From: Salibacterium aidingense DSM 18341
Lineage (GTDB): Bacteria; Bacillota; Bacilli; Bacillales; Marinococcaceae
NCBI RefSeq assembly: GCF_000429685.1
Contig: NZ_AUCI01000006.1
Location: 124,001 to 188,000, forward strand
DNA length: 64,000 nucleotides
Reading direction: 5' to 3'
Shown here: piece after piece, positions 17,024 to 25,893 of the stretch
How the letters are laid out: each line of letters starts with the position of its first letter
How positions within the stretch are numbered: the stretch's first letter is position 1
Position numbers and translations under genes: made by a program
Notes under the pieces: generated by a model
Databases searched by the model: none
Seen by the model: the letters and a program-made list of their open reading frames with translations, nothing else
What the model was told of the DNA's origin: nothing

Positions 17024-18211
17024 ATGATGTATAAAACATTTGCCTCCCCTGTAAAAATTATTTCAGGAGAAGGCTCGATTCAAGAAGTACCATCCATTGT
17101 TCAATCCTTTGAAGCAGAACGAATGATGGTGTTTGCTGATCCGGGAGTAGTGGAAGCAGGAATCGTCCAAAAATTAGAAGACCATTTGAAAAAGGCCGGC
17201 CTCCACTATACCATATATTCAGAATTGGTTCCGGAACCACCGCTAGACGTTGGAAACAAGGCGCTTCAGTCCTTAAGAGATTTTCAAGCCGATTTTGTCA
17301 TCGGAATAGGCGGCGGCAGCGCCCTCGATATAGCAAAAGCAGCAGCCGTTTTGTGTAAAAATGAAGGGAACGTAGAAGATTATTTAAACCTTACCGGAAA
17401 AAAGGAGTTAACTCATAAGGGCCTTCCAAAAGTATTGATTCCAACCACAGCTGGAACAGGTGCAGAAGTTACCGATATTTCCGTCTTTTCTCTGGAAGAT
17501 ACGAAAGATGTTATCACAAATGTGAAACTGTTGGCCGATGCAGCTGTTGTCGATCCAGAATTAACCTACTCCCTTCCTCCGCATATTACAGCTTCGACGG
17601 GAGTGGACGCTCTCACCCATGCCTTGGAGTCTTTCGTTTCTGTCAACGCTACACCGTTAACAGAGGCATTGTCCCTGGACGCAATTCAACGTATATCCTC
17701 CAACATCCGTACCGCGGTGTGGAATGGGAATGATGAATCAGCACGACGCAACATGACGTGGGGAAGTCTGATAGCCGGGTTAAGCTTTTATAACGCCGGG
17801 GTCGGCGGAGTTCATGCGCTCGCTTATCCGTTAGGCGGGGTGTATAAAATTCCACATGGGGTCTCCAATGCTGCGCTGCTCCCCTATGTCTTTGATTACA
17901 TCTGGCCGTCCTGCATCAGTAAAATGGCACGAATGGCAGACGCCCTGGATGTCAAGACGGAGCACCTGAACAAACGGGAAGCCGCGATTGCCGCGGTGAA
18001 AGAGTTGAAGAATATCGTAGAAGAAGTCGGTATTCCAACTACTCTTGATCAGTACGGAATAGAAGAAAAAGATATAGAACATTTAGCTCAAAATGGCATT
18101 AAACAAACAAGACTACTTGCTCCAAGCCCCAAACCTTACACTATTGACGATGTAAGGGAACGGTACCAGGCCGCGTACCATGGAGAACTTAAGTCGCTGA
18201 CCTCTCTATAA
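17024..18211 (+). CDS. Iron-containing alcohol dehydrogenase (group III)
   Basis: A 395-residue Fe-dependent NAD(P) alcohol dehydrogenase. The nucleotide loop GIGGGSALDIAKA, the TTAGTGAEVTDISVF motif and metal ligands (D and H in VDALTHALESF region, H in GVHALAYPLGG, H in KIPHGVSNAAL) are intact. The ATG at 17024 is preceded by AGAGGTGAC; a GTG at 17015 lies within the ribosome binding site. Last gene of the LacI-controlled operon, followed by a terminator. With the aldehyde dehydrogenase it could convert an alcohol to an acid by way of the aldehyde. Confidence 0.9.
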   Translation: MMYKTFASPVKIISGEGSIQEVPSIVQSFEAERMMVFADPGVVEAGIVQKLEDHLKKAGLHYTIYSELVPEPPLDVGNKALQSLRDFQADFVIGIGGGSALDIAKAAAVLCKNEGNVEDYLNLTGKKELTHKGLPKVLIPTTAGTGAEVTDISVFSLEDTKDVITNVKLLADAAVVDPELTYSLPPHITASTGVDALTHALESFVSVNATPLTEALSLDAIQRISSNIRTAVWNGNDESARRNMTWGSLIAGLSFYNAGVGGVHALAYPLGGVYKIPHGVSNAALLPYVFDYIWPSCISKMARMADALDVKTEHLNKREAAIAAVKELKNIVEEVGIPTTLDQYGIEEKDIEHLAQNGIKQTRLLAPSPKPYTIDDVRERYQAAYHGELKSLTSL

Positions 18212-18248
18212 AAAGCGTCTCGTTCCCCTCGTAACAGGATCAGTATTT

Positions 18249-18329
18249 ATCCCTTTAAAGTATATATTCCATTGGTCTCCAAATTTTATTGGATCTGGAA
18301 TGATTACTTGAAGGGATTTTATTTTTTAT
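18249..18329 (+). terminator. Probable terminator of the LacI-controlled operon
   Basis: ATCCCTTTAAAGT (18249-18261) pairs with ACTTGAAGGGAT (18306-18317) around a nested ATTCCA/TGGAAT hairpin, and a T-rich run follows to about 18329. The long loop lowers confidence. Confidence 0.5.
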
Positions 18330-18423
18330 TCACCCCATTGGCTCACCTACTAAAAAGCACCTCAAAAACTCGAAGGAATGTTAATATGTAACTAAATAAA
18401 AAAATAGAACGGTGGGGAAAGAA

Positions 18424-20241
18424 TTGCTGACTTATCTTAATGACATCTGGCAGAAGCAAATGTTTAATCAAAAAGCAAAAGCATCCATAGCTAATTTGAT
18501 GGTGGCTAATCCTTCCTTTATCCATCCCAACAGCACGTTTAAACAAGCAGCCCACATACTGAATAGTTCAGATCTAGATTGTCTTCCCGTTGTAAGTGAA
18601 AAGATGAAACCAATCGGACTCGTCACCTCTGCCTCCCTTCTGAGAGGATTTTTACATGGAAAAGAGAATGAAGCCCTAATCCACGATATAATGCAGGAGC
18701 GTTTCTCGATTATTACAGCAGATACGTCTTTACCCGACCTTCTTCCCCTGGCGCGGGATTACTATCTGGTTGTGGATCAGGAAGGAAAGATGACCGGACT
18801 GGTGACAAAAAATGAAATCGTACAAGGAGTTTCCACCTACGTTCAGGAACTCGATCATCTTGATCATTCCTCCGAAATTATTAACATCATTTTAGAAAGC
18901 GCTTACGAAGGTATCGCTGTGGTTGATGACCACGGCATAGTTGTGGCATTTAATGATGCTTACAGTCGTTTTATCGGGGTCGAGAAAGAGGAAGTCATCG
19001 GAAAAAACGTGCAGGATGTTATCGATAACACCAATCTTCATAATACGGTAAAAACCGGCCTTCCGGAGCGCGGAGCCATTCAATACATCCATGGCCAGGC
19101 GATGGTAGTGCACCGAATTCCGATCTGGCAGAACAACCGGGTGGCCGGAGCCATTGGCATGCTGATTTTCGAAGGGCTGTCGGAACTATATAAAATTTAT
19201 GAACGCATGCAGCAAAACAAGAAAGACACGCTTCCCCAACATTCTCGCATCCCCGACAAGCAGCAAAACCATCCCATCATCACGCTTGACCAGATTATTG
19301 GGACAAGTCCAAGTACTGCCGAATCCAAGGCCATTGCCAGAAAGATTGCCGTAAAAAATGTTACCACATTAATTACAGGCGAAAGCGGAACGGGAAAAGA
19401 AATGTATGCCCAGGGGATCCATGACTTGAGCTCGTGTTCCAGCGGAAATTTTGTCAGTATAAACTGCGGAGCAATCCCGGCCGCTCTTTTTGAAGCGGAA
19501 CTGTTCGGCTATGACGAGGGCGCATTTACAGATGCCCGCAAAGGAGGAAAACCAGGAAAATTTGAACTCGCTCAAAATGGAACACTGTTTTTAGATGAGA
19601 TCGGCGAGATGCCGCTCGATATGCAGACCAAGCTGCTGCGGGTGCTTCAGGAAAAAGAATTCGAACGCATCGGCGGTACCAAACGATTCAACCTGCACAC
19701 CCGTATTATTACAGCTACAAATAAAAGTTTACGGAAGCTGATGGAACAAGGGGCCTTCCGCGAAGATCTGTACTATCGTATCAATGTGGTGGAGATACCG
19801 GTAGCTCCGCTGCGGGAGCGAAAAGAAGATATTCCGCCGCTTGTCTCTCATTATATACATCAGCTCTGCGCCAAACATGACCTCCCTCCCAAATCGGTAA
19901 CACCGGAAGCCATGAATTCGCTTGTCCAATATCCCTGGCCCGGCAACATCCGTGAATTGACCAATGTGTTGGAGAAATTAATCGTGCTTGTGGACAATGA
20001 AGAGATCGACCGAAGACACCTTCCTTCGTATCTTTTGGAGCGTACAACAGAACCAGCCTTCGATTGGAATGAAAATCCAGCTTCCATCAACAGAATGAAA
20101 CAATTTGAGGCCGAACAAGAAAAGGAATGGATCACCGCGGTATTAAACAAAAATAATGGAAATAAAGCAAAAACGGCGGCAGAATTAGGTGTTCACCGAA
20201 CCACCCTCTATCAAAAATTGAAAAAACATCACCTGCTTTGA
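18424..20241 (+). CDS. Sigma-54-dependent transcriptional activator with CBS and PAS sensor domains
   Basis: An enhancer-binding protein of about 605 residues. The N-terminus carries a CBS-pair-like region (about 20-145), then a PAS domain (about 150-260), the AAA+ sigma-54 domain with Walker A GESGTGKE, Walker B LFLDEIGEM and the arginine-finger region FREDLYYRINV, and a C-terminal Fis-type HTH (NGNKAKTAAELGVHRTTLYQKLKKH). The sigma-54 contact loop reads GAFTDA instead of the near-invariant GAFTGA. The start is uncertain: TTG at 18424 has GGTGGGG upstream, GTG at 18412 has none. It presumably binds the two palindromes just downstream and activates the -24/-12 promoter at 20332 in response to a PAS ligand. 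Confidence 0.92.
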   Translation: MLTYLNDIWQKQMFNQKAKASIANLMVANPSFIHPNSTFKQAAHILNSSDLDCLPVVSEKMKPIGLVTSASLLRGFLHGKENEALIHDIMQERFSIITADTSLPDLLPLARDYYLVVDQEGKMTGLVTKNEIVQGVSTYVQELDHLDHSSEIINIILESAYEGIAVVDDHGIVVAFNDAYSRFIGVEKEEVIGKNVQDVIDNTNLHNTVKTGLPERGAIQYIHGQAMVVHRIPIWQNNRVAGAIGMLIFEGLSELYKIYERMQQNKKDTLPQHSRIPDKQQNHPIITLDQIIGTSPSTAESKAIARKIAVKNVTTLITGESGTGKEMYAQGIHDLSSCSSGNFVSINCGAIPAALFEAELFGYDEGAFTDARKGGKPGKFELAQNGTLFLDEIGEMPLDMQTKLLRVLQEKEFERIGGTKRFNLHTRIITATNKSLRKLMEQGAFREDLYYRINVVEIPVAPLRERKEDIPPLVSHYIHQLCAKHDLPPKSVTPEAMNSLVQYPWPGNIRELTNVLEKLIVLVDNEEIDRRHLPSYLLERTTEPAFDWNENPASINRMKQFEAEQEKEWITAVLNKNNGNKAKTAAELGVHRTTLYQKLKKHHLL

Positions 20242-20270
20242 GTGTAGTGTAAACACTACACTTTTTTATT
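20241..20270 (+). terminator. Hairpin and T-run after the sigma-54 activator gene
   Basis: Ten-nt arms AGTGTAGTGT/ACACTACACT around AA, followed by TTTTTTATTTTT. The same palindrome contains enhancer site 1, so it may both end the regulator transcript and serve as an activator site. Confidence 0.6.
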
Positions 20271-20290
20271 TTTGTAGTAATAACACTACA
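20243..20290. promoter_or_regulatory. Paired enhancer sites (UAS) for the sigma-54 activator
   Basis: Two copies of TGTAGT-N6-ACTACA lie at 20243-20260 and 20273-20290. Their centres are 30 bp apart, close to three helical turns, and 41 to 90 bp upstream of the -24/-12 promoter. The position directly between the activator gene and its likely target operon supports an activator-binding role. Confidence 0.75.
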
Positions 20291-20331
20291 CTTTCTTTTT
20301 CTCGCGCCTTATTTTATCAGGTATTAACAAG

Positions 20332-20347
20332 TGGCACACTTTTTGCA
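20332..20347 (+). promoter_or_regulatory. Sigma-54 (-24/-12) promoter
   Basis: TGGCACACTTTTTGCA fits the consensus TGGCAC-N5-TTGCA exactly, with GG and GC elements 10 nt apart. It lies 46 nt before the Fe-ADH start and downstream of the paired enhancer sites. Confidence 0.9.
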
Positions 20348-20392
20348 AAATGAAATATATGTACCAGGATAAGGAGAAAGGGGAGAAAAATA

Positions 20393-21586
20393 TTGATAGA
20401 TGAGTCCGTATTTCGTTCGCCGCCGACCATTCTATATGGACGGCACGCTTTTGAAAAAGCAGGGCAGGAAGCAGCACTTAAAGGAAAAAAGGCATTGATC
20501 ATCAGTGATCAAATCATGGAAGACCTCGGCTATGTCACCCAATGCCGCCAGTTTCTCTCAAGAGAAAATGTAAAGAGTACTGTTTATTTAGGAGTAGGGA
20601 CAGAACCCACCGATACCTATGTCGCCGAAGCACTCGACCAATTCAAAAAGGAGCAGTGCGATCTAGTACTGTCGCTTGGAGGCGGAAGCTGTATTGATAC
20701 GGCAAAGTCTATTGCGGTTCTTATCCCTAATGGAGGAGACATCGCAGACTATATGGGAAATAAAAAAATGGCAGATTCCCAGCCGGTCCCCCATATTGCT
20801 GTTCCAACAACTGCCGGCACCGGCTCAGAAGCAACAGATGTGACCGTGATTACGAATACGTCCACCAACGTGAAAATGATGATTAAACAACCTGCTTTTC
20901 TTCCTGCAGCAGCCATTGTCGATCCGCTTCTAACAAAATCAGCACCCAAACACGTCAAAGCCGCAACTGGAATTGATGCTTTAAGTCATGCGATTGAAAG
21001 TTATATCTCCAGCAAGGCTCATCCAATGACAGATATGTCAGCGCTTTCTGCGATGGAACGTATTGTTCATCATATCACGGACGCGTACGAAGACGAGGAA
21101 AACATTGATGCCCTGGAAAATATGAGTATTGGAGCCCTGCAGGCAGGCCTTGCCTTCTCAAACTCTTCTGTCTGCCTCGTGCATGGAATGTCCCGCCCGA
21201 TCGGCGCATTGTTTCATGTTCCGCACGGGGTCTCCAACGCTATGCTGCTGCCTGCCGTATTAGAATACAGCAAAGACGCTGCCCTTGAACGACTCGCTGA
21301 TCTCGGCCGGATATTTGACAGGGAAACTGACAAGAAAACAGATGAACAGGCAGCTGACATTGCCGTATCTTCAGTAAAAAAATTATGTCAGCGCTTAAAC
21401 ATCCCCAATTTGCGGGATTGGGGCATTGATTTAAACCAATTTGAAAACGTTGTCAATAAAATGGCAGAGGATGCTCTCGACAGCGGAAGTCCTGCCAAAA
21501 ACCCAAAAATCCCGGAAAAACAGGAAATAGAAAAACTTTACTGGATCTGCTACAGCTACGATTTTTCTTCCACCAGTAAAGTCTAA
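20393..21586 (+). CDS. Iron-containing alcohol dehydrogenase, first gene of the sigma-54 operon
   Basis: A 397-residue group III Fe-ADH with SLGGGSCIDTAKS, VPTTAGTGSEATDVTVI, the D/H ligand block GIDALSHAIESY, H in LVHGMSRPIGA and H in HVPHGVSNAML. The TTG start at 20393 follows GGAGAAAGGGGAG. Relatives include 4-hydroxybutyrate and 3-hydroxypropionate dehydrogenases. Followed by a GntP-type carboxylate permease and an acylating semialdehyde dehydrogenase, it would oxidise an imported hydroxy acid to a semialdehyde. The substrate assignment is inference. Confidence 0.9.
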   Translation: MIDESVFRSPPTILYGRHAFEKAGQEAALKGKKALIISDQIMEDLGYVTQCRQFLSRENVKSTVYLGVGTEPTDTYVAEALDQFKKEQCDLVLSLGGGSCIDTAKSIAVLIPNGGDIADYMGNKKMADSQPVPHIAVPTTAGTGSEATDVTVITNTSTNVKMMIKQPAFLPAAAIVDPLLTKSAPKHVKAATGIDALSHAIESYISSKAHPMTDMSALSAMERIVHHITDAYEDEENIDALENMSIGALQAGLAFSNSSVCLVHGMSRPIGALFHVPHGVSNAMLLPAVLEYSKDAALERLADLGRIFDRETDKKTDEQAADIAVSSVKKLCQRLNIPNLRDWGIDLNQFENVVNKMAEDALDSGSPAKNPKIPEKQEIEKLYWICYSYDFSSTSKV

Positions 21587-21618
21587 GGAAAAAACGACGC
21601 AGGAGGTGCAGCAAAAAA

Positions 21619-22980
21619 GTGGATGTTATTGGTATGATTGGTTTAATCGTATCTCTGGGATTGTTAATTTATCTAACGATGAAGGGCATCAACATCATCA
21701 TTGCAGCTCTATTATGTTCGCTGTTAGCAGCGGTGACAGGCGGACTTAACCTGCAGACGGCCATGATGGAAAGTTATATGGATGGCTTCACGGGTTATTT
21801 TGCTTCATGGTTTCTTGTATTTCTGCTTGGAGCCATTTTCGGAAAAATCATGGAAGAAACGAAATCTGCAGAAAGTATCGCCCACTGGATTAAAAAAACA
21901 CTGGGCGTCAAACGGGCAGTGTTTGCCGTCGTGGCTGCAGCAGCGATAATGACCTACGGCGGCGTCAGTCTGTTTGTGGTCGGCTTTGCTGTTTACCCCA
22001 TCGCTGTATCCCTTTTTCAATCAGCAAACCTGCCTCATCGTTTTATCCCAGCCGCCCTTGTGTTTGGTTCCATTTCTTTTACGATGACTGCGCCGGGGTC
22101 TCCTGAAATCCAGAATATCATCCCGACGGAACATTTCGGTACAACCCCAACAGCAGGAGGCTGGATTGGTGTGCTAAGTGCCCTTCTCATCATGACCACA
22201 GGCGGACTTTGGTTGAGTAAATTGGTAAAAAAAGCGGTCCAGAAAGGAGAAACCTTTTCCCTCCCGTATGGGGATCCTGCCAAACGAGAAATGGCTGCAG
22301 CAATGGAAGCAGAAGACATAGAAGAAAGCCAGTATCAATCCGGCTCCATTCCAGCCAAAAAGCTGCCTAATGTGTTTGCTTCCTTTTTGCCGCTGATCAT
22401 TGTGATTGGATTATTAAACCTGTTATCTCAGTTTATAAATCCAACCGCTGCTCTGCTCATTGCACTAATCACAGGCATTGGCACCGCTTGTCTCCTGATG
22501 AATCATTTCTTAGAAGCCTTTTGGGAGCCGCTTGCTTCCGGCACGCAAAATGCATTGACCGCACTTGCCAATACATGTGCTGTGGTTGGCTTTGGCAGTG
22601 TAGCAGCTGAAGTTTCAGCCTTCAATACTGTGGTAGACGGTCTTGTCAATATGCCTGGTCCTCCGCTTCTCGGGCTGGCTGTCGGCGTTACCGTTATTTG
22701 CGGAATTACCGGCTCCGCTTCCGGCGGTTTAGGGATAGCGCTGCCTATTCTGGCCCCCATTTACCTTGGTCAGGGTGTGAATGCAGGTGATATGCACCGA
22801 ATTTCTGCACTTGCTTCCGGAGGAATCGATTCTCTGCCGCATAACGGCTACGTTGTCACAACCATCCGGGTGATTTGCGGAGAATCCCACCGCCGGGCTT
22901 ATCAACCTATCTTTTTATTAAGTGTCGTCGTTCCAACGGTGATTTTGTTCGCTGCTGTCCTTTTATATGCAGCCTTTTAA
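21619..22980 (+). CDS. GntP-family organic acid permease
   Basis: A 453-residue membrane protein with about 12-14 hydrophobic segments. The family-typical stretches are AAIMTYGGVSLFVVGFAVYPIA, FTMTAPGSPEIQNIIPTEHFGTTPTAGG, VVGFGSVAAEVSAF, GITGSASGGLGIALPIL and GGIDSLPHNGYVVTTI (each a separate block). GntP members import gluconate, hydroxybutyrate or similar acids with protons; B. subtilis YxjC, linked to hydroxybutyrate, is a likely relative. GTG start with AGGAGGTGC upstream. Middle gene of the sigma-54 operon. Confidence 0.88.
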   Translation: MDVIGMIGLIVSLGLLIYLTMKGINIIIAALLCSLLAAVTGGLNLQTAMMESYMDGFTGYFASWFLVFLLGAIFGKIMEETKSAESIAHWIKKTLGVKRAVFAVVAAAAIMTYGGVSLFVVGFAVYPIAVSLFQSANLPHRFIPAALVFGSISFTMTAPGSPEIQNIIPTEHFGTTPTAGGWIGVLSALLIMTTGGLWLSKLVKKAVQKGETFSLPYGDPAKREMAAAMEAEDIEESQYQSGSIPAKKLPNVFASFLPLIIVIGLLNLLSQFINPTAALLIALITGIGTACLLMNHFLEAFWEPLASGTQNALTALANTCAVVGFGSVAAEVSAFNTVVDGLVNMPGPPLLGLAVGVTVICGITGSASGGLGIALPILAPIYLGQGVNAGDMHRISALASGGIDSLPHNGYVVTTIRVICGESHRRAYQPIFLLSVVVPTVILFAAVLLYAAF

Positions 22981-23019
22981 ACCACTAGATTTACATTCTT
23001 TTTAGGAGGTATGAATAGT

Positions 23020-24486
23020 ATGACTAACACATCAAGTACCGTAAAAACATTAAAAAATTATATTGGAGGCGAATGGGTCCCTGCTAACAGCGACAAAACG
23101 GAAGCAGTGCTGAACCCGGCAACAGCAGAAGTCATTGCCCGTGTCCCTCTCTCCTCGCAGGAAGAGGTGGATCACGCCGTCCAAACCGCCCATGCAGCCT
23201 TTCAGGAATGGAAAGAAACAGCAGTGCCGCGCCGGGCGCGGATCTTGTTTAAGTACCAGCAGCTGCTGGTGGAACACTGGGACGAACTGGCTGAATTAAT
23301 TACGATCGAAAACGGTAAGAACTTGAAAGAAGCCAAAGGAGAAGTACAGCGGGGAATTGAATGTGTGGAATTTGCGTGCGGAGCCCCGAATTTAATGATG
23401 GGCGAACAACTTCCTTCTATTGCTTCCGGGCTTGAATCTGGAGTGTACCGTTACCCGATTGGAGTGATCGGCGGTATCACCCCGTTTAATTTCCCGATGA
23501 TGGTCCCGTGCTGGATGTTTCCGATGGCGATTGCCACCGGAAATACGTTCGTGATGAAACCGTCCGAACGTACACCACTTCTTGCCAACCGCCTGGCTGA
23601 ACTGTTGGAAGAGGCCGGACTTCCGAAGGGTGTTTTTAATATTGTTCACGGGGCCCATGATGTCGTAAACGGCCTGCTCGACCATAAGAAGATTCCAGCG
23701 ATTTCCTTTGTCGGTTCTCAGCCGGTCGCTGAATATATTTATAAACGGGGCACCGCCAATTTAAAACGAGTTCAGGCTCTGGCCGGAGCAAAAAATCATT
23801 CGATCGTCCTGAATGATGCCAATCTCGATAACGCTGCCACCCAAGTGTTAAATGCTGCTTTTGGTTCTGCCGGAGAACGCTGCATGGCCGCCTCTGTTGT
23901 CGCGGTGGAAGAAACAGCGGCGGATGACTTCATCGAACAGCTCACCCAAAAAACCAATGACATTAAAATCGGAAACGGGCTGGAAGACGATGTATTTCTG
24001 GGACCAGTGATCCGGGAGCAGCATAAAGAGCGAACGCTCAGCTACATTCAAGCTGGAGAAGAAGAAGGCGCCACCCTCGTCCGAGACGGTCGGAATGATA
24101 AGGTGATTCAGGAAAACGGCTATTTCGTCGGACCGACGATCTTTGATCACGTCACCACGGAGATGACAATCTGGCAGGATGAGATCTTTGCTCCTGTATT
24201 ATCGATTGTCCGAGTCCAAGACCTGACAGAAGCTATCGATGTTACCAACCAATCCCCGTTTGCCAACGGAGCCTGCCTTTTCACCAATGATGGCGGAAGC
24301 GTCCGCCAATTCCGTGAAACGATAGATGCCGGCATGCTTGGAGTCAATATCGGCGTCCCCGCTCCCATGGCATTCTTTCCATTCTCCGGCTGGAAAGACT
24401 CTTTCTACGGAGATCTCCATGCCAACGGCAAAGACAGCGTCGAATTCTACACACGAAAGAAAGTTCTGACCTCGCGCTGGGTATAG
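23020..24486 (+). CDS. mmsA: CoA-acylating (methyl)malonate-semialdehyde dehydrogenase
   Basis: A 488-residue enzyme of the MmsA/IolA family, which converts malonate or methylmalonate semialdehyde to acetyl- or propionyl-CoA with NAD and CoA. Family marks: [33 protein letters not shown] (replacing the general Glu motif of hydrolytic ALDHs), the catalytic Cys in [11 protein letters not shown] and [18 protein letters not shown] near the C-terminus. The ATG at 23020 has AGGAGGT at good distance; an ATG at 23011 touches it. Together with the upstream Fe-ADH it makes a plausible hydroxypropionate or hydroxyisobutyrate to acyl-CoA route. Confidence 0.93.
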   Translation: MTNTSSTVKTLKNYIGGEWVPANSDKTEAVLNPATAEVIARVPLSSQEEVDHAVQTAHAAFQEWKETAVPRRARILFKYQQLLVEHWDELAELITIENGKNLKEAKGEVQRGIECVEFACGAPNLMMGEQLPSIASGLESGVYRYPIGVIGGITPFNFPMMVPCWMFPMAIATGNTFVMKPSERTPLLANRLAELLEEAGLPKGVFNIVHGAHDVVNGLLDHKKIPAISFVGSQPVAEYIYKRGTANLKRVQALAGAKNHSIVLNDANLDNAATQVLNAAFGSAGERCMAASVVAVEETAADDFIEQLTQKTNDIKIGNGLEDDVFLGPVIREQHKERTLSYIQAGEEEGATLVRDGRNDKVIQENGYFVGPTIFDHVTTEMTIWQDEIFAPVLSIVRVQDLTEAIDVTNQSPFANGACLFTNDGGSVRQFRETIDAGMLGVNIGVPAPMAFFPFSGWKDSFYGDLHANGKDSVEFYTRKKVLTSRWV

Positions 24487-24493
24487 TCTAGGA

Positions 24494-24532
24494 AGCAGCT
24501 CCTCTACGGAATGCAGAGGAGCTGTTTCTTTT
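24494..24532 (+). terminator. Terminator of the sigma-54 operon
   Basis: CAGCTCCTCT (24496-24505) and AGAGGAGCTG (24515-24524) form a perfect 10-bp stem followed by TTTCTTTT. Confidence 0.92.
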
Positions 24533-24574
24533 ATGCTATTCAATCGTCTACGTTTCCATCTTTCTTCTCTTTTG

Positions 24575-24913
24575 TTAACAAAGCACTTCCACCGTAAATC
24601 CTCCGGGTGCCTTAACATAGAAGGTATAGCCATGAGCATGTACTGGGGGCTTTACATCAAAGCCATCCTCTTTAAGCTGCTGATTAATCCTATCTACCTG
24701 CTCTTCATTTTCCTGCGGGAAGCCAATGTGGAACGTCTTTGGGTAGTGGACTTCACGCCCCTTCATTAAAGTGAGTACGAAACCATCGTCATCAAATACT
24801 ACATCAAAACCTGTTTCTCGATCGGAACCTCCCGTCAGACCAAAATAGGTTTCTAAAAAATCTCTGGCAGCCTGCACATCGGTTACCGTTAGATTAAGAT
24901 GATGGAGCTTCAT
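24575..24913 (-). CDS. VOC (glyoxalase/bleomycin resistance)-superfamily protein
   Basis: A 112-residue single VOC module. It begins LHHLNLTVTDVQAARDFLETYFGL and ends with FYVKAPGGFTVEVL, giving the H and E metal-ligand positions usual for this fold. VOC proteins include glyoxalase I, dioxygenases and antibiotic-binding proteins; nothing selects among these. The ATG at 24913 is preceded by GGAAGGGAG; a longer frame from 24964 has no ribosome binding site before its ATG. It is convergent with the sigma-54 operon and seems unrelated to it. Confidence 0.85.
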   Translation of the reverse strand: MKLHHLNLTVTDVQAARDFLETYFGLTGGSDRETGFDVVFDDDGFVLTLMKGREVHYPKTFHIGFPQENEEQVDRINQQLKEDGFDVKPPVHAHGYTFYVKAPGGFTVEVLC

Positions 24914-25082
24914 TTTTACTCCCTTCCTTTCTTTTAAAAGATTTACCCTTTCATCATAATACATTCATGCAAGTGCCAATGTTTTGGTATAATAAAGTTG
25001 GAAAATAGGTGGTTCCCTATTGATAATCCGTCACATTTCTTTAATGTTTTAGTAGAAGTTTATAAAATGAAGGAATGAGAAT

Positions 25083-25796
25083 ATGTACTTTAAACCAAAG
25101 GAGATCGCAGAGTCCCTGAATATTAGTACAAGTGCGCTGCGTCATTATGAATCGTGGGGCATTGTTCCAAGGCCGGCACGTACAAAAAATGGATATCGAC
25201 TGTATACAGAGATCCATTTTGCTTATTTTCGCTGTATTCGTGCCATGTTTCCAGCAATAAACATGCGGATTATATCTAAGATTCTCCTTCATATCCAACG
25301 CGGACAGGTTGACACAGCATTTTGGATAGTAAATGAGGAACAAGCGAAATTACATCAGGAAAAAGCAGTTGCTGATCAGGCACTGAAGATGCTGCATCAT
25401 CCAGAGCTGACGAATATTAACAATAAAAAAATCAAAGACGAAATGACGGTTGGGGAGGCCGCTGATTTAGCCGGAATCGCACCATCCGCCATTCGTCACT
25501 GGGAGAAAGAACATTTAATTACACCGAATCGCAATCCAGATAATGGATATCGAATGTATAACAAAACGCATCTTCGGCAAATTTTTTTCATTCGCGCCAT
25601 GCGAAACACTGTTTATTCTCTTGACAACATAAAAGAAGTTATCTCGTCATTAGAACATAAGACGGTTCAACAGGCAGCAAAGGTAACACAAGATGCGCTT
25701 GAAAGTATCAACCATCGAAACCGCAGCCAACTTCATGGAATTCATGAACTGTATGAATTGTGTGAAGTGACAGGACTTCTGAATAAAAACAATTGA
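25083..25796 (+). CDS. Tandem MerR-type regulator with two HTH domains
   Basis: A 237-residue protein with two MerR-like winged-helix domains in one chain: FKPKEIAESLNISTSALRHYESWGIVPRPAR...GYRLY (residues 3-70) and MTVGEAADLAGIAPSAIRHWEKEHLITPNR...GYRMY (about 120-190). Each is followed by a helical segment. Classical MerR proteins carry one HTH and dimerise; a duplicated chain could act as an intramolecular pseudo-dimer. No cysteine-rich metal site and no obvious ligand domain are visible. AAGGAATGAG precedes the ATG. The target is not evident; neighbours are a VOC protein and a secreted glycosidase. Confidence 0.85.
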   Translation: MYFKPKEIAESLNISTSALRHYESWGIVPRPARTKNGYRLYTEIHFAYFRCIRAMFPAINMRIISKILLHIQRGQVDTAFWIVNEEQAKLHQEKAVADQALKMLHHPELTNINNKKIKDEMTVGEAADLAGIAPSAIRHWEKEHLITPNRNPDNGYRMYNKTHLRQIFFIRAMRNTVYSLDNIKEVISSLEHKTVQQAAKVTQDALESINHRNRSQLHGIHELYELCEVTGLLNKNN

Positions 25797-25851
25797 TCTC
25801 CTCTTCTTTTTTCATCAAGATACGATCGTGATGAAGGTTGCTTTTCCCCAT

Positions 25852-25883
25852 AAAAGAAGACCCCAACGTACGTTGAGATCTCC
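25852..25883 (-). terminator. Terminator of the secreted glycoside hydrolase gene
   Basis: On the minus strand AGATCTCAACG-TA-CGTTGGGGTCT forms a stem followed by TCTTTTAT, just after the stop at 25894. A second inverted repeat at 25812-25838 (TCATCA...TGATGA) may serve the plus-strand gene. Confidence 0.65.
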
Positions 25884-25893
25884 CCTTCCTAAA

